From: Sulfurimicrobium sp.
GTDB lineage: Bacteria; Pseudomonadota; Gammaproteobacteria; Burkholderiales; Sulfuricellaceae
DNA: 64,000 bases
Direction of reading: 5' to 3'
Assembly: GCA_030652035.1 (NCBI GenBank)
Contig: JAUSBJ010000001.1
Location: forward strand, 44,211-108,210
Below are positions 8,978-18,789 of the stretch, one piece after another (positions within the stretch are counted from its first letter, which is position 1; each line of letters starts with the position of its first letter). The notes under the pieces were generated by a model, which was not told where the DNA came from, ran no database searches, and saw only the letters and a list, made by a program, of their open reading frames with translations. The translations under genes were made by a program, and so were the position numbers.

Positions 8978-9793
8978 ATGTGGACGAAGATTAAAACCCT
9001 TCTTGGCGCAGTACTGTTACTGGCAGCACTGACCGGCTGCGCAGCCAATCCGATTACCGGACGTTCCCAGTTGATGCTGGTTTCCGGGCAGGAGGCGGTG
9101 GCTTCTTCCTATCAGGCCTATTCGGCCATGACCACCAGTTTGCAACAGCAGTCGAAAATCAATCGTGACGCGGCAAAAGTTGCGCGCATTCATGCCATTA
9201 CCGGCCGCCTGATTCCTCACGCCTTGGCCTACCGCGGTGATGCGGCAAGCTGGAAGTGGGAAGTGAACGTGATCGACAGCCCGGAGGTCAACGCGTTCTG
9301 CATGGCGGGCGGAAAAATGGCGATCTACAGCGGTTTTTTCGACAAGATGAATCCGAGTGACGATGAACTGGCGCAGGTGATGGCGCATGAGATCGCCCAC
9401 GCGCTTTCCGACCATACGCGCGAAAAAATGTCTATGGCCATGGCTTCCGATCTGGGTGTGCAGCTGCTTGCCACGGGTGCCGGCGCCTCCGCCGGGCAGA
9501 CGCAGATGGCGCATGCGCTGGCGCTGTACGTGATCCAGATGCCCAACAGCCGCACTGCGGAAAGCGAAGCGGACAGGATCGGCATCGAGCTTGCCGCGCG
9601 GGCGGGTTACAACCCCGCTGCGGCCATTACGCTGTGGCAAAAAATGGCGCGCCAGGGGAATGGCCCGCCTGAATGGCTCAGCACCCATCCCTCGCATGAA
9701 AGCCGCATTGCCGAACTGTCACGTCTCGCGCCGCGGGTGGAGCCGTTGTATCGTGAAGCCAGGGGTAAGCCGCAACAGAATTACCGCTTCTAG
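8978..9793 (+). CDS. M48 family metallopeptidase, lipoprotein (LoiP/BepA-like)
   Basis: A 271-residue secreted zinc protease. The signal peptide ends in a lipobox LTGCAANP. The catalytic motif MAHEIAHALSDHTREKM and the downstream third ligand in RTAESEADRIG are intact, and LSTHPSHESRIAEL is a family mark. E. coli LoiP and BepA are periplasmic outer-membrane quality-control proteases of this type. I placed the start at ATG 8978 because GGGGGT lies 8 bases upstream and the signal peptide begins there. Confidence 0.93.
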   Translation: MWTKIKTLLGAVLLLAALTGCAANPITGRSQLMLVSGQEAVASSYQAYSAMTTSLQQQSKINRDAAKVARIHAITGRLIPHALAYRGDAASWKWEVNVIDSPEVNAFCMAGGKMAIYSGFFDKMNPSDDELAQVMAHEIAHALSDHTREKMSMAMASDLGVQLLATGAGASAGQTQMAHALALYVIQMPNSRTAESEADRIGIELAARAGYNPAAAITLWQKMARQGNGPPEWLSTHPSHESRIAELSRLAPRVEPLYREARGKPQQNYRF

Positions 9794-9865
9794 GGCCAAG
9801 CCGCACGCCACTGCATTTTTTCCGCACTCGTGGGACAATGCCCTATCCAAGCTGACAGGTTCGCC

Positions 9866-12271
9866 ATGCCCTCCATCAAGTTACTTCCGCATCAACTCCG
9901 CCTGAATGTCGACCCCCGGGAACTGGATTGCCCGGATACCTCGCTCCTGGTATCCGAGCCGCTGCCCTGGATCGGACAGGAACGTGCCGAGAAAGCGGCG
10001 CGTTTTGGCCTGTCGCTGGATCAGCCGGGTTACAACCTGTTTGTGCTCGGAGAGGTGGGCAGCGGACGTTCTTCGCTGATGGAAGTGGCAATGCGGGAAG
10101 CCGCAGCGCAGCGCACCGTGCCGCCCGACCTGTGTTATCTGCACAATTTCGACTGCCCAGAGCGGCCGCTGGCCTTGCGCCTGCCCCCGGGGCAGGGGCG
10201 GGCGCTGCGCGACATGATGGCCGAACTGGTCAAGAAGCTGCGCACTGAGATCCCCGCCCGCCTTTCCGGGCCTGAGTTCAAATCCGAAAGCGAGTCCATC
10301 CAGAAGGCATTCAAGGATGAAGAAACGCTGGCGTTTGCAGAGTTGACGGCGTTTGCCTCGTCCCGGAACTTCAGCCTGCAGCGGGAAGATGAGCGCATGA
10401 TTTTTACCCTGCTGGGCGAAGGCGGGCACGCGGTGACCGAGGAAGAAATGCTGGCTCTGCCCCAGGCACGCAAGACCGAGGTCGGGCGTGCTGAACTCGA
10501 ATTGCGTGCCGAAATCACCCGCTTCCTGGAGAAAATGCGGCCCAAGGAACGGGCGGCGAACGAGGCGGTGGCCCGGCTTAGGCAGCGATTCGTGAAATCC
10601 CTGCTGGAGCATGAGATCGACAAGATTCGCGCTGCGATGAAGCAGCAGATCAAGGATTCCGTCAAGCTGGGTGGCTATCTTGAGCGCGTGGGCGAAGATA
10701 TTCTGGAACTGATCGACCTGTTTGGCGCGGAAGAGGCCCAGGACGAACTGATGCTTGCGTTGGGGCGCGAACGCGTGAATCTGGTGGTGGATAACGGCGG
10801 GCTCAACGGCGCACCGGTGCTGGTCGAGGACAACCCGCTGTTCCGCTCTCTGTTTGGCAGCATCGAATACCAGGTGGAAAACGATGTGCTGATGACAGAC
10901 TTCTCGCGTATTCGTGCCGGCAGCCTGTTGCGCGCCCACGGCGGTTTCCTGTTGCTGCATCTGAGAGATTTGCTGGGCGACCCGCTGGTATGGGAAAAAC
11001 TGCGCCGTTTTCTGCGCAGTGGACGCCTGCAGATCGAGGAGCCGGGCACGCAATATGCGCCCATGGCGGTGGTGTCGCTTGAGCCGGAAGCCGTGGATGT
11101 GAGGGTAAAGGTGATCCTGGTCGGCACCCGCGAGCATTATTACGAATTGCAGGAAGAAGATCCGGAATTCGGTCGACATTTCCGCATCAAGGTCGATTTC
11201 GCCGAGAGCTTCAAGATTTCGCAGGATTCCCGCCGCGCCACGGCCATCTTTGTGGCGCATACCTGTCACCGCCTGGGGCTGCCGCATTTCACGGCGGCTG
11301 CCGTAGCGCGTCTGCTGGAAGAGATGCAGCGCGAAGCGGACGACCAGCGTCGCCAGTACGCAGTATTCGCCTACCTGGAACAACTGGTGACGGAAAGTGC
11401 CATGCACGCTACAGGTGAGCTGGTGCAGCGTGAAGACGTGGAAGCGGCGCTGGCAGCCAAGACCAGCAGGCATGATTACCCAGACCAGCGCTTGCACGAA
11501 TCCATCGCGGAAGGCGAATTGCTCATCGCGGTACAGGGCGAGCGGATAGGGCGAATCAACGGCCTGACTCAGATCGACCTCGGCGACCATCGCTTCGGCA
11601 TGCCGATGGTGGTGTCGGCGCGCACCTTCCCCGGCAAGGAAGGTGTCCTCAATATCGAACGCGAAGTACAGATGTCCGGCCCCATCCACGACAAGGGCAT
11701 GTTCATCCTGCAGAGCTATTTTGCCGCCCTGTTTTCCCATCTCGGGCCGCTCTCGGTAAATGGCGCGCTGGCCTTCGAGCAGGAATATCATGGCGTGGAA
11801 GGCGATTCCGCTTCCTGCGCCGAGCTGTACGCGCTGCTTTCCAGCCTTTCGGGCTTGCCTATCCGGCAGGGGGTTGCCGTGACCGGCGCGCTCAACCAGC
11901 ATGGCGAGGTGCTGCCCATTGGTGGCATGAACGAAAAAATCGAGGGTTTTTTCCGCGTCTGCCAAGCCTCGGGTCTGGACGGCAGCCAGGGCGTGATCCT
12001 GCCTGCGTGCAATCGCGCCCACCTGATGCTGAATGCGGAAGTGGTGGCGGCAGTGGAGCAGGGGCAGTTCCATATCCATGCCATCGAGGATGTCATGGAT
12101 GGCCTGGAATTGTTGATGGGCATGCCTGCCGGAGAACTGGATGAAAGCGGCGGTTATCCGCATGGCAGTGTGTTGGGACAGGTGCAAAAAACCCTGCTCC
12201 ATTACCGCCGCATCTGTCACTTGTCCGAGCATCCGAAACCGGCGCGCAAATCACGTCATGGGGCCTTCTAG
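9866..12271 (+). CDS. Lon-related ATP-dependent protease (AAA_32 + Lon C-terminal domain)
   Basis: An 801-residue protein of the Lon-like family related to YcbZ. The N-terminal half is the AAA-like AAA_32 region with a Walker-A-like GEVGSGRSSLM, where arginine replaces the usual lysine. The C-terminal Lon protease domain (about 560-760) has the catalytic Ser in EGDSASCAELYALLSS and the catalytic Lys in GGMNEKIEGFF. Substrates are unknown. The start at ATG 9866 (MPSIKLLPHQL) fits the family; a start 36 bases upstream is less likely. The stop overlaps the GTG of the DUF3301 gene. Confidence 0.92.
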   Translation: MPSIKLLPHQLRLNVDPRELDCPDTSLLVSEPLPWIGQERAEKAARFGLSLDQPGYNLFVLGEVGSGRSSLMEVAMREAAAQRTVPPDLCYLHNFDCPERPLALRLPPGQGRALRDMMAELVKKLRTEIPARLSGPEFKSESESIQKAFKDEETLAFAELTAFASSRNFSLQREDERMIFTLLGEGGHAVTEEEMLALPQARKTEVGRAELELRAEITRFLEKMRPKERAANEAVARLRQRFVKSLLEHEIDKIRAAMKQQIKDSVKLGGYLERVGEDILELIDLFGAEEAQDELMLALGRERVNLVVDNGGLNGAPVLVEDNPLFRSLFGSIEYQVENDVLMTDFSRIRAGSLLRAHGGFLLLHLRDLLGDPLVWEKLRRFLRSGRLQIEEPGTQYAPMAVVSLEPEAVDVRVKVILVGTREHYYELQEEDPEFGRHFRIKVDFAESFKISQDSRRATAIFVAHTCHRLGLPHFTAAAVARLLEEMQREADDQRRQYAVFAYLEQLVTESAMHATGELVQREDVEAALAAKTSRHDYPDQRLHESIAEGELLIAVQGERIGRINGLTQIDLGDHRFGMPMVVSARTFPGKEGVLNIEREVQMSGPIHDKGMFILQSYFAALFSHLGPLSVNGALAFEQEYHGVEGDSASCAELYALLSSLSGLPIRQGVAVTGALNQHGEVLPIGGMNEKIEGFFRVCQASGLDGSQGVILPACNRAHLMLNAEVVAAVEQGQFHIHAIEDVMDGLELLMGMPAGELDESGGYPHGSVLGQVQKTLLHYRRICHLSEHPKPARKSRHGAF

Positions 12272-12678
12272 TGGAACTGTTTCTGATCGGTTTTTTTCTG
12301 CTGCTGGGCTGGTTCTGGGTCGACAGCATGGCGGCACGGGAGCAGGCGGAACTGACAGGCAAGCGCGCATGCCGCGAGGAGGGGCTACAGTTTCTGGATG
12401 ATACGGTAGCGTTTTCCGGGCTGGGGTTTCGCCGCGACGGGTACGGCCACCTCAAGCTCCGCCGCACCTACCGCTTCGAGTTTTCAGACACCGGCGACAA
12501 CCGGCTCAAAGGTATGGTGGTGATGCTGGGGCGAGAGGTGGAAACCCTGGACCTGGAAAAGCGCTATCTTGAGGTCAAAGCACCTTTAGCAATTCCACCT
12601 CAAATACCAATGTGGCGTTGGGAGGGATCACACCACCCGCGCCACGGGCACCGTAACCCAACTGAGGAGGAATCGTGA
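12271..12678 (+). CDS. DUF3301 family protein with overlapping C-terminal extension
   Basis: A 135-residue protein starting at a GTG that overlaps the stop of the Lon-like gene by one base. It has an N-terminal membrane segment ([19 protein letters not shown]), then [20 protein letters not shown], matching DUF3301. Function is unknown. The recognisable domain ends near residue 104 (LEVKAPL). The last 30 residues are read antisense through the 3' end of the convergent FKBP gene and look unconserved ([15 protein letters not shown]). Confidence 0.8.
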   Translation: MELFLIGFFLLLGWFWVDSMAAREQAELTGKRACREEGLQFLDDTVAFSGLGFRRDGYGHLKLRRTYRFEFSDTGDNRLKGMVVMLGREVETLDLEKRYLEVKAPLAIPPQIPMWRWEGSHHPRHGHRNPTEEES

Positions 12679-12919
12679 GCTTGCGCACGCCGCCTGCTTT
12701 CATGCCCTGCACGCCTTCATCCCAGCCTTTGATGACATGGCCGGCACCCAGGGGAAAGGTGAAGGGGTCGTTGCGGTCCTTGCTGGAGTCGAATTTAGTG
12801 CCATCGGTCAGCCAGCCCGTGTAGTGTACCGAGACCATGCGGCCGGCAGTGGCTTCGTCGCCTTCGCCTGGTGTGATGTCTTCGTAGATCAGGCCGCTTT
12901 CGGTGGTGGTTTCAGACAT
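12575..12919 (-). CDS. FKBP-type peptidyl-prolyl cis-trans isomerase
   Basis: A 114-residue single-domain FKBP, probably cytoplasmic since no signal peptide is present. Active-site segments are [38 protein letters not shown] and [20 protein letters not shown] chose MSETTTESG as the start because GGAG lies 7 bases upstream; the frame stays open further upstream. It catalyses proline isomerisation. The gene converges on and overlaps the DUF3301 gene by 104 bases. Confidence 0.95.
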   Translation of the reverse strand: MSETTTESGLIYEDITPGEGDEATAGRMVSVHYTGWLTDGTKFDSSKDRNDPFTFPLGAGHVIKGWDEGVQGMKAGGVRKLTIPPQLGYGARGAGGVIPPNATLVFEVELLKVL

Positions 12920-13013
12920 TGAGAATCTCCATCTTTGGTTTGAAAAAAAGCCATTATGCCAGAGCCCAGTAATCTTGCCGAACGCGGGCATAATCCTTTA
13001 GGATTCAGGAATC

Positions 13014-13778
13014 ATGACAATTATTGCGGTGTTCAATCAAAAGGGCGGTGTCGGCAAGACCACCACCAGCCTTAATCTGGCCGCGGCACTGGCGCGTGGC
13101 GGGCTTGATCCGCTGGCGATCGATCTCGACCCGCAGGCGCATCTGACGATTATCGGCGATGTGCCGGTGGCCTCGGGCGCTGACAGCGTGTTTGGTTTCT
13201 ATGCCCAAGCGCGTCCTTTGTCCGATCTGGTGAGAAAATTCCCGCCCGGCGGCAACATTATTCCCTCGCACATGGAGTTGTCCAAGGTCGATGCGCTTCA
13301 CGGCAAGGGGTTGAAATCAGTGATGCGCCTCAAGGCAGCTCTCCAGGAGGAAATGCTGGAGCAGGAAGGCACACCGATTGTGATCGACTGCTGCCCTATG
13401 CTCAACGTATTGTCTCTGAATGCTATTTTTGCGTCGGGCAGGGTGCTGGTGCCGATCTCGGCGGATTTTCTGTCAGTAAGGGGGGCGCTCCAGCTCGAAG
13501 GCACCCTCAAGGCACTGGAACATGTGGTGAAAAAGCGTATCGAGCGGCGCTATGTAGTAACCCGTTACGACGCCCGTCGCCGCATGTCGCGCGAAATTCT
13601 TGTGCAATTACGCGAACGTTTCGGTGACGAACTATGTTCCGTCCATATCTCCGAAAATGTCAGCCTGGCGGAAAGCCCGGCCTACAACAAGGATATCTTT
13701 ACCCATGCGCCGCATAGCCAGGGCGCAAAGGATTACGATGCGTTGCTTACCGAACTGGCAGCGACGGGATTCCTCTGA
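13014..13778 (+). CDS. ParA-family ATPase
   Basis: A 254-residue deviant Walker-A ATPase of the ParA/Soj/MinD class. The P-loop is FNQKGGVGKTTTSLNLAAAL and the Walker-B-like aspartates are in AIDLDPQAHLT and IVIDCCPMLNVLS. No parB or parS site is adjacent, so it is probably a stand-alone orphan ParA, positioning some cellular cargo, rather than the chromosomal parA. The next gene is a GGDEF-EAL protein, so a link to polar or surface structures is possible but unproven. Confidence 0.9.
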   Translation: MTIIAVFNQKGGVGKTTTSLNLAAALARGGLDPLAIDLDPQAHLTIIGDVPVASGADSVFGFYAQARPLSDLVRKFPPGGNIIPSHMELSKVDALHGKGLKSVMRLKAALQEEMLEQEGTPIVIDCCPMLNVLSLNAIFASGRVLVPISADFLSVRGALQLEGTLKALEHVVKKRIERRYVVTRYDARRRMSREILVQLRERFGDELCSVHISENVSLAESPAYNKDIFTHAPHSQGAKDYDALLTELAATGFL

Positions 13779-13827
13779 TGGCGCATGCCAAATTGTTCGA
13801 GTTGGCCGGAATTTGATGCGGTAGCCG

Positions 13828-16209
13828 GTGTTCAAACAGAATTCAAAACTCATTATCGCTGTAGGTTTTGGTGCCGCCGTGGCCCTCATGCTGGCGCTTA
13901 CCTTCATTGGTATTTCGCGCATGTATGCGATCAAGGCCGAGCTGGAAACGATCGTGCACAAGCATAATGTCCAGGCCGAACTGGTGACCAACATGCGCAC
14001 CGTGACACGTGAACGGGTGATCACTTTGTATGCCATGGCCATGCTGCAGGATGCTTTTGAAAAAGACGATGCTTACCTGCGCTACCATGAGCTGGCCAGT
14101 GAATTCGTCAAGGCCAGGTCACAACTGGAAGCAATGCAGCTGACCCCCGCAGAACGCGATGTGCTGCAGGAATCCCTGCACCTGATCAGCACGGCTTTGG
14201 AATATCAGGAGCTGGTGGTGAATTTCGTGGCGCGTGGGGAGACTGACGCCGCGCATCGCGCGCTGCTGCAAAAAGTCATTCCCATGCAGAATAAGATTTT
14301 TGTGCTGTATTCCCGGCTGCTTGGCATGCAACGCGACTCTGCGCGCAGAACGGCTTCTGAAGCCGAAGATGAGTTCCGTTTTGCCACGCTGTTCATGTTG
14401 ATGAGCGGGGTGACCGCTGTGTTGCTGGCGTTCGGGATTGCAGCCTTTGTCATCAGACGCACGCGGAACATCGAGGATGCGCTGTTCCAGGAAAAGGAAT
14501 TGGCGCAAGTCACGCTGTATTCGATCGGTGATGCGGTGATCACCACCAATGATATCGGTCAGGTTGATTATTTGAATGCAGTAGCCGAAACCCTTACCGG
14601 CTGGTCTCTGGCGGAAGCACGTGGCCAGCCGCTACGCGAGGTTTTTTTCGTGGTGGACGAGGCGACGCGCGATCAGATGGCACATCTTGCCAGCCACGCC
14701 CTGCCGGATGGCCAGGTGGTGGGGATGAAAAGCCACTCCTTGCTGGTGCGGCGCGGTGATGGCCAGGAGTTCGTGATCGAGGACCGCCTGTCGCCGATTT
14801 GCAACCGGAGTGGCGATGTGATCGGTGCGGTGGTGGTGTTCCACGACGTTTCCCATGCGCGCCAGATGGCCAATCAGCTTTCCTGGCAGGCGACTCACGA
14901 TGCCCTGACCGGTCTGGTCAACCGGCGCGAGTTCGAGCGCCTGCTGCAGGAACTGATCGACAGCGCTGTGGTTGAAGGCAAGCATCACGCCGTGCTGTTC
15001 ATGGATCTTGACCAGTTCAAGGTGGTCAACGATACCTGTGGCCACATGGCAGGGGATGAGTTGCTGCGCCAGCTGGTGGCGGTGTTTGTGGCGCGTGGAC
15101 GGGATTCCGATACGGTGGCGCGCCTAGGAGGCGACGAGTTCGGCATGCTGCTCTACGGTTGCCCGTTGGAGCCCGCGCTACGCCTGGCAAACGAAGTGCG
15201 CGAGGGGGTGCAGCAATTCCGCTTCATGTGGCAGGACAAGTCCTTCGAAGTCGGCATCAGCATTGGCCTGGTCGAGATAAACTCGACTAGCGGCAACCTC
15301 GCCACTGTGATGAGCAATGCCGATGCTGCCTGCTATGCCGCCAAGGACGGGGGGCGCAACCGCGTTCACGTCTATCTGGAGAATGACACCGATCTGGCCC
15401 GACGGCATGGTGAAATGCAATGGATTTCACGTATCAGCAAGGCTTTCGAGGAGGACCGCTTCCGTCTTTACTATCAGGAAATCGCCGCGGTAATGCCGCA
15501 TCAGCGTGGTTTGCAGCACTTTGAGGTGTTGCTGCGCATGGTGGATGAAAATGGGGAAGTGATATCGCCTGTGGCCTTCATCCCGGCGGCTGAGCGTTAT
15601 AATCTGATGCCGACCGTGGACCGCTGGGTGATCCGTACCCTGTTCAGTTCCCGTAGCGGGGAATGGCGCCGCATGTGGGAGGCGTGCCAGGCCAGGGAAG
15701 AGCCTTTCCCGATATTGTGCGCGGTGAACCTTTCCGCCACCAGCCTGAACGATGAAATGTTTTCTGCTTTTCTCAAGGAACAGCTCGAGTATTACGGCAT
15801 GCCGCCCCAGGCATTGTGCCTGGAAATCACCGAAACTTCCGCGATCGCCAATCTCAACAAGGCCTCGCGCTTCATGCACGAGCTCTCCAAACTGGGTTGC
15901 AGCTTCGCGCTTGATGATTTTGGCAGCGGCATGTCTTCCTTCGCCTATCTCAAGGATCTGCCGGTTCATTATCTGAAGATCGACGGCGCCTTCGTGCGCG
16001 GCATGGACCAGAATCCGGTCAACCTGGCCATGGTCGAGGCGATTGCCCGCATCGCCAGTGTGATGGGCATCGAAACCGTGGCGGAATTCGTCGAAGACAA
16101 GGCGTTGATCGAGAAGCTCGCAGTGCTGGGTGTGGATTATGCCCAGGGCTACGGCATCCATGTGCCAGCGCCGATGGAGGAGATTCATTATGGCTCGGCA
16201 CGCGCTTAA
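13828..16209 (+). CDS. Membrane PAS-GGDEF-EAL c-di-GMP protein
   Basis: A 793-residue protein with a GTG start. A transmembrane helix (about 8-30), a helical periplasmic sensor region and a second helix (about 185-208) lead into a PAS domain (about 225-345), a GGDEF domain (RLGGDEFGML near 434, with an RDSD inhibitory site five residues before it) and an EAL domain (EVLLR near 565; LDDFGSGMSS near 695). Both active sites look mostly intact; the EAL signature reads EVL, a tolerated variant. It may make or degrade c-di-GMP. Its end overlaps corA by 20 bases. Confidence 0.93.
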   Translation: MFKQNSKLIIAVGFGAAVALMLALTFIGISRMYAIKAELETIVHKHNVQAELVTNMRTVTRERVITLYAMAMLQDAFEKDDAYLRYHELASEFVKARSQLEAMQLTPAERDVLQESLHLISTALEYQELVVNFVARGETDAAHRALLQKVIPMQNKIFVLYSRLLGMQRDSARRTASEAEDEFRFATLFMLMSGVTAVLLAFGIAAFVIRRTRNIEDALFQEKELAQVTLYSIGDAVITTNDIGQVDYLNAVAETLTGWSLAEARGQPLREVFFVVDEATRDQMAHLASHALPDGQVVGMKSHSLLVRRGDGQEFVIEDRLSPICNRSGDVIGAVVVFHDVSHARQMANQLSWQATHDALTGLVNRREFERLLQELIDSAVVEGKHHAVLFMDLDQFKVVNDTCGHMAGDELLRQLVAVFVARGRDSDTVARLGGDEFGMLLYGCPLEPALRLANEVREGVQQFRFMWQDKSFEVGISIGLVEINSTSGNLATVMSNADAACYAAKDGGRNRVHVYLENDTDLARRHGEMQWISRISKAFEEDRFRLYYQEIAAVMPHQRGLQHFEVLLRMVDENGEVISPVAFIPAAERYNLMPTVDRWVIRTLFSSRSGEWRRMWEACQAREEPFPILCAVNLSATSLNDEMFSAFLKEQLEYYGMPPQALCLEITETSAIANLNKASRFMHELSKLGCSFALDDFGSGMSSFAYLKDLPVHYLKIDGAFVRGMDQNPVNLAMVEAIARIASVMGIETVAEFVEDKALIEKLAVLGVDYAQGYGIHVPAPMEEIHYGSARA

Positions 16210-17260
16210 GAAACGCTCGAAAAAAGCGGGCTTTCCGCCCGGCACCTTGATGCATATCGGGGATCAGATCACTGACGTCATGAAAGCCGTGGCGCTGGAT
16301 TACGATGCGCAGGGCTGCGGCGAAACCATTCTGTCCGACTATGCGCAGTGCATGGCCTTGCGCGGCAAGCCGACCGTCACCTGGGTGGATATCGAGGGCG
16401 TGCATGATATTCAGGCACTGGAAAAGATCGGGCACTGTTTCGGCCTGCATCCGCTGGTGATGGAAGATATCCTCAATACCGACCAGCGCCCCAAGATCGA
16501 GGATTATGGCGACTATCTGTATATCGTGCTGCGCATGCTTACCAATGGCAGCGAGAGCGGAGAAATTCGTTCCGAGCAGGTGAGCCTGATCCTGGGCGAG
16601 AATTTCGTGCTTTCCATCCAGGAAGGAGCAAGGGGCGATGTGTTCGAGCCGGTGCGCAACCGTATCCGCAACGCCAAGGGCCAGATCCGCAGGCTGGGCG
16701 CGGATTATCTCGCCTATTCGCTGATCGACGCGGTGGTGGATAACTATTTCATCATCCTGGAAACCATCGGCGAGCGCGTCGAATTGCTGGAAGAAACCCT
16801 GATCAGCGACCCCGGTCCGGAAACTTTGCACCTGATCCACAACCTGAAGCGCGAGATGATCTACCTGCGCAAATCGGTGTGGCCGCTGCGCGAGGTGGTA
16901 AGCGGCATGCAGCGCCGCGATTCGACCCTGATCCGCGAGGGAACGGGCTACTACCTGCGCGATGTGTACGACCACACCATCCAGGTCATCGACACCATAG
17001 AAACTTTCCGCGACATGCTGTCGGGGATGCTTGACATCTATCTCTCCAGCATCAGCAACCGCACCAATGCGGTGATGAAGGTGCTCACCGTGATTGCGAC
17101 CATCTTTATTCCGCTGACCTGGATTGTCGGGATTTATGGCATGAACTTTAAAAATATGCCCGAGCTGGAGTGGCATTATGGTTATCTGGCTTCGTGGGTC
17201 GTAATGATTCTCCTGGCATCGGGGATGGTGATTTATTTCAAGAAAAAGAAATGGTGGTGA
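16190..17260 (+). CDS. corA: CorA magnesium/cobalt transporter
   Basis: A 356-residue CorA-family channel. The long cytoplasmic N-terminal domain is followed by two C-terminal membrane helices, with the signature YGMNFKNMPELEWHYGY in the loop after the pore helix. CorA pentamers import Mg2+ and can carry Co2+ or Ni2+. I chose ATG 16190 (MARHALKKRSKKAG) because GGAGGA lies 8 bases upstream, so the start falls inside the 3' end of the GGDEF-EAL gene. The glucokinase gene starts 5 bases after its stop. Confidence 0.95.
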   Translation: MARHALKKRSKKAGFPPGTLMHIGDQITDVMKAVALDYDAQGCGETILSDYAQCMALRGKPTVTWVDIEGVHDIQALEKIGHCFGLHPLVMEDILNTDQRPKIEDYGDYLYIVLRMLTNGSESGEIRSEQVSLILGENFVLSIQEGARGDVFEPVRNRIRNAKGQIRRLGADYLAYSLIDAVVDNYFIILETIGERVELLEETLISDPGPETLHLIHNLKREMIYLRKSVWPLREVVSGMQRRDSTLIREGTGYYLRDVYDHTIQVIDTIETFRDMLSGMLDIYLSSISNRTNAVMKVLTVIATIFIPLTWIVGIYGMNFKNMPELEWHYGYLASWVVMILLASGMVIYFKKKKWW

Positions 17261-17264
17261 AGCA

Positions 17265-18266
17265 ATGGGGAAACTGATTCTGGCCGGCGATATCGGCGGC
17301 ACCAAGACACTGTTGCAACTGGTGGCGCTGCGGGATGGTGTCTTTCATGTCATCTGCGAGCGTCGTTTCGACAGCATCGCATATGAAGATTTCAGCTCGC
17401 TGGTGGGGGAGTTCATGAGTGCCGCTGCGTCTCTTCCATCCGCTGCAGGGCCTATTAACGCGGCCTGTTTCGGCGTGGCCGGCCCGATACAGGGCCAAAA
17501 TGCAAAAATCACCAATCTCGGTTGGACGATCAATGCAGCCGCTGTGGGTGCCGAGTTCGGCATCGCCAATGTCAGCCTGATCAATGACTTTGCCGCAGTA
17601 GGTTACGGCATCGAGGTGTTGCATGGGGATGATGTGGTGTCGCTGCAGGCGGGTGAGCCCGAACTGCACGGCCTGCGTGCAGTGTTGGGCGCAGGGACAG
17701 GACTCGGCGAGGGTATCCTGGTGTGGCAAGGCGCGCATTACCAAGCCCTGCCGTCCGAAGGCGGGCATGTGGATTTTGCGCCGGCTGATGAGATTCAGGA
17801 TGGTTTGCTGCGTTTTTTTCGGCCGATTTTCGGCCATGTGTCCTATGAGCGCATCGTTTCAGGGGACGGATTGGTCAAGATATTGGAGTATCTGGTCGAA
17901 AGCGGGCTGGAATCGGCCACGCCAGCCTTGCGTAAGGCCATGCTGGAAAACGATCCGGCGGCAGCGATTTCCGACTTTGGACTCGATGGCCGTGATCCGG
18001 CTGCGGTGCGGGCGCTGGACATGTTTATTGCCATCTACGGCGCGCAGGCGGGCAATCTGGCGCTCACGACCCTGGCCAGGGGAGGCGTTTACGTCGCGGG
18101 CGGAATCGCGCCCAAAATCATCACCAGACTCAAGAACGGCGGATTCGTGCGCGCCTTCAACGACAAGGGGCGTTTTACAGCGCTGATGCAGCGCATCCCG
18201 TTGCGTGTGGTCATGAATCCGAAAGTGGGCCTGATGGGCGCTACACTGGTGGCAAGCCGGTCTTAG
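17265..18266 (+). CDS. glk: Glucokinase
   Basis: A 333-residue ROK-unrelated bacterial glucokinase (Glk family) that phosphorylates glucose with ATP. Visible motifs are the phosphate-binding LAGDIGGTKTLLQL, ACFGVAGPIQG, the catalytic aspartate in LINDFAAVGYGIE, GAGTGLGEG and the sugar-binding LPSEGGHVDFAP. It follows corA closely and probably shares its transcript. With glgP at 21 kb it points to intracellular glycogen turnover. Confidence 0.95.
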   Translation: MGKLILAGDIGGTKTLLQLVALRDGVFHVICERRFDSIAYEDFSSLVGEFMSAAASLPSAAGPINAACFGVAGPIQGQNAKITNLGWTINAAAVGAEFGIANVSLINDFAAVGYGIEVLHGDDVVSLQAGEPELHGLRAVLGAGTGLGEGILVWQGAHYQALPSEGGHVDFAPADEIQDGLLRFFRPIFGHVSYERIVSGDGLVKILEYLVESGLESATPALRKAMLENDPAAAISDFGLDGRDPAAVRALDMFIAIYGAQAGNLALTTLARGGVYVAGGIAPKIITRLKNGGFVRAFNDKGRFTALMQRIPLRVVMNPKVGLMGATLVASRS

Positions 18267-18322
18267 GCTAACTGGGCATGGCAGGGTAGAATGGGAACGG
18301 ATATGAATTTTGGAGAAGTGTC

Positions 18323-18757
18323 ATGAGTGATCAGATGTTTGAGCCCAAGAACGATCTTGAGCAGAAGCTGCTGGCGGCGGCGAATGGCGAGTTGGATGTG
18401 GATGACCTGATCGGCGGGCTGCTGGATGACCAGGTGTTCATGCCTGTGGAGGACGAAGAGTCGGGTATAGAGGGGTTTCAGCGCTCCATTCACGCCCGCC
18501 CGCTGGTGGTGCAGGACGAGGAAGGGGTCCATGTGCTGGTGTTGTTCAGCAGCCCCGAGCGGGCCAAGGTGGTGATGGAAGAATTTCCCAAGTTCGGCGG
18601 CGGCTTGCTGGCGGATTTTCGCTGGGTGCTGGAGCACATTGACGCGGGTGCCGGTGTGACTATCAATCCGGGCTGGGATGTCGGAATCGATCTGGATACC
18701 GAAACCGTGGCTGCATTGTCTCAGCAACTTGCCGAAGAAAAGGGGGCGTTGCAGTAA
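18323..18757 (+). CDS. SseB N-terminal-domain family protein
   Basis: A 144-residue soluble acidic protein. LEQKLLAAANGELDVDDLIGG near the start and VLVLFSSPERA in the middle match the SseB N-terminal domain (also found in type III enhancer-like proteins); the fold occurs in many unrelated bacterial proteins. Function is unknown. A GGAG stands 9 bases before the ATG. It converges with the DUF4202 gene. Confidence 0.8.
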   Translation: MSDQMFEPKNDLEQKLLAAANGELDVDDLIGGLLDDQVFMPVEDEESGIEGFQRSIHARPLVVQDEEGVHVLVLFSSPERAKVVMEEFPKFGGGLLADFRWVLEHIDAGAGVTINPGWDVGIDLDTETVAALSQQLAEEKGALQ

Positions 18758-18764
18758 GTTCTTG

Positions 18765-18786
18765 AGGGCGGGGAACCCCCCGCCCT
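18765..18786. terminator. GC hairpin between convergent genes
   Basis: AGGGCGGGG and CCCCGCCCT can form a perfect 9-bp stem around a 4-base loop in the 32-base gap between two convergent genes. It lacks a T run, so it is only a possible bidirectional terminator. Confidence 0.45.
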
Positions 18787-18789
18787 AAA

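Noticed and set aside
9881..12232. 783-codon open frame antisense to the Lon-like gene
   Set aside because: It mirrors the codon bias of a GC-rich gene, is rich in His and Gln, and has no recognisable domain; the plus-strand gene is certain.
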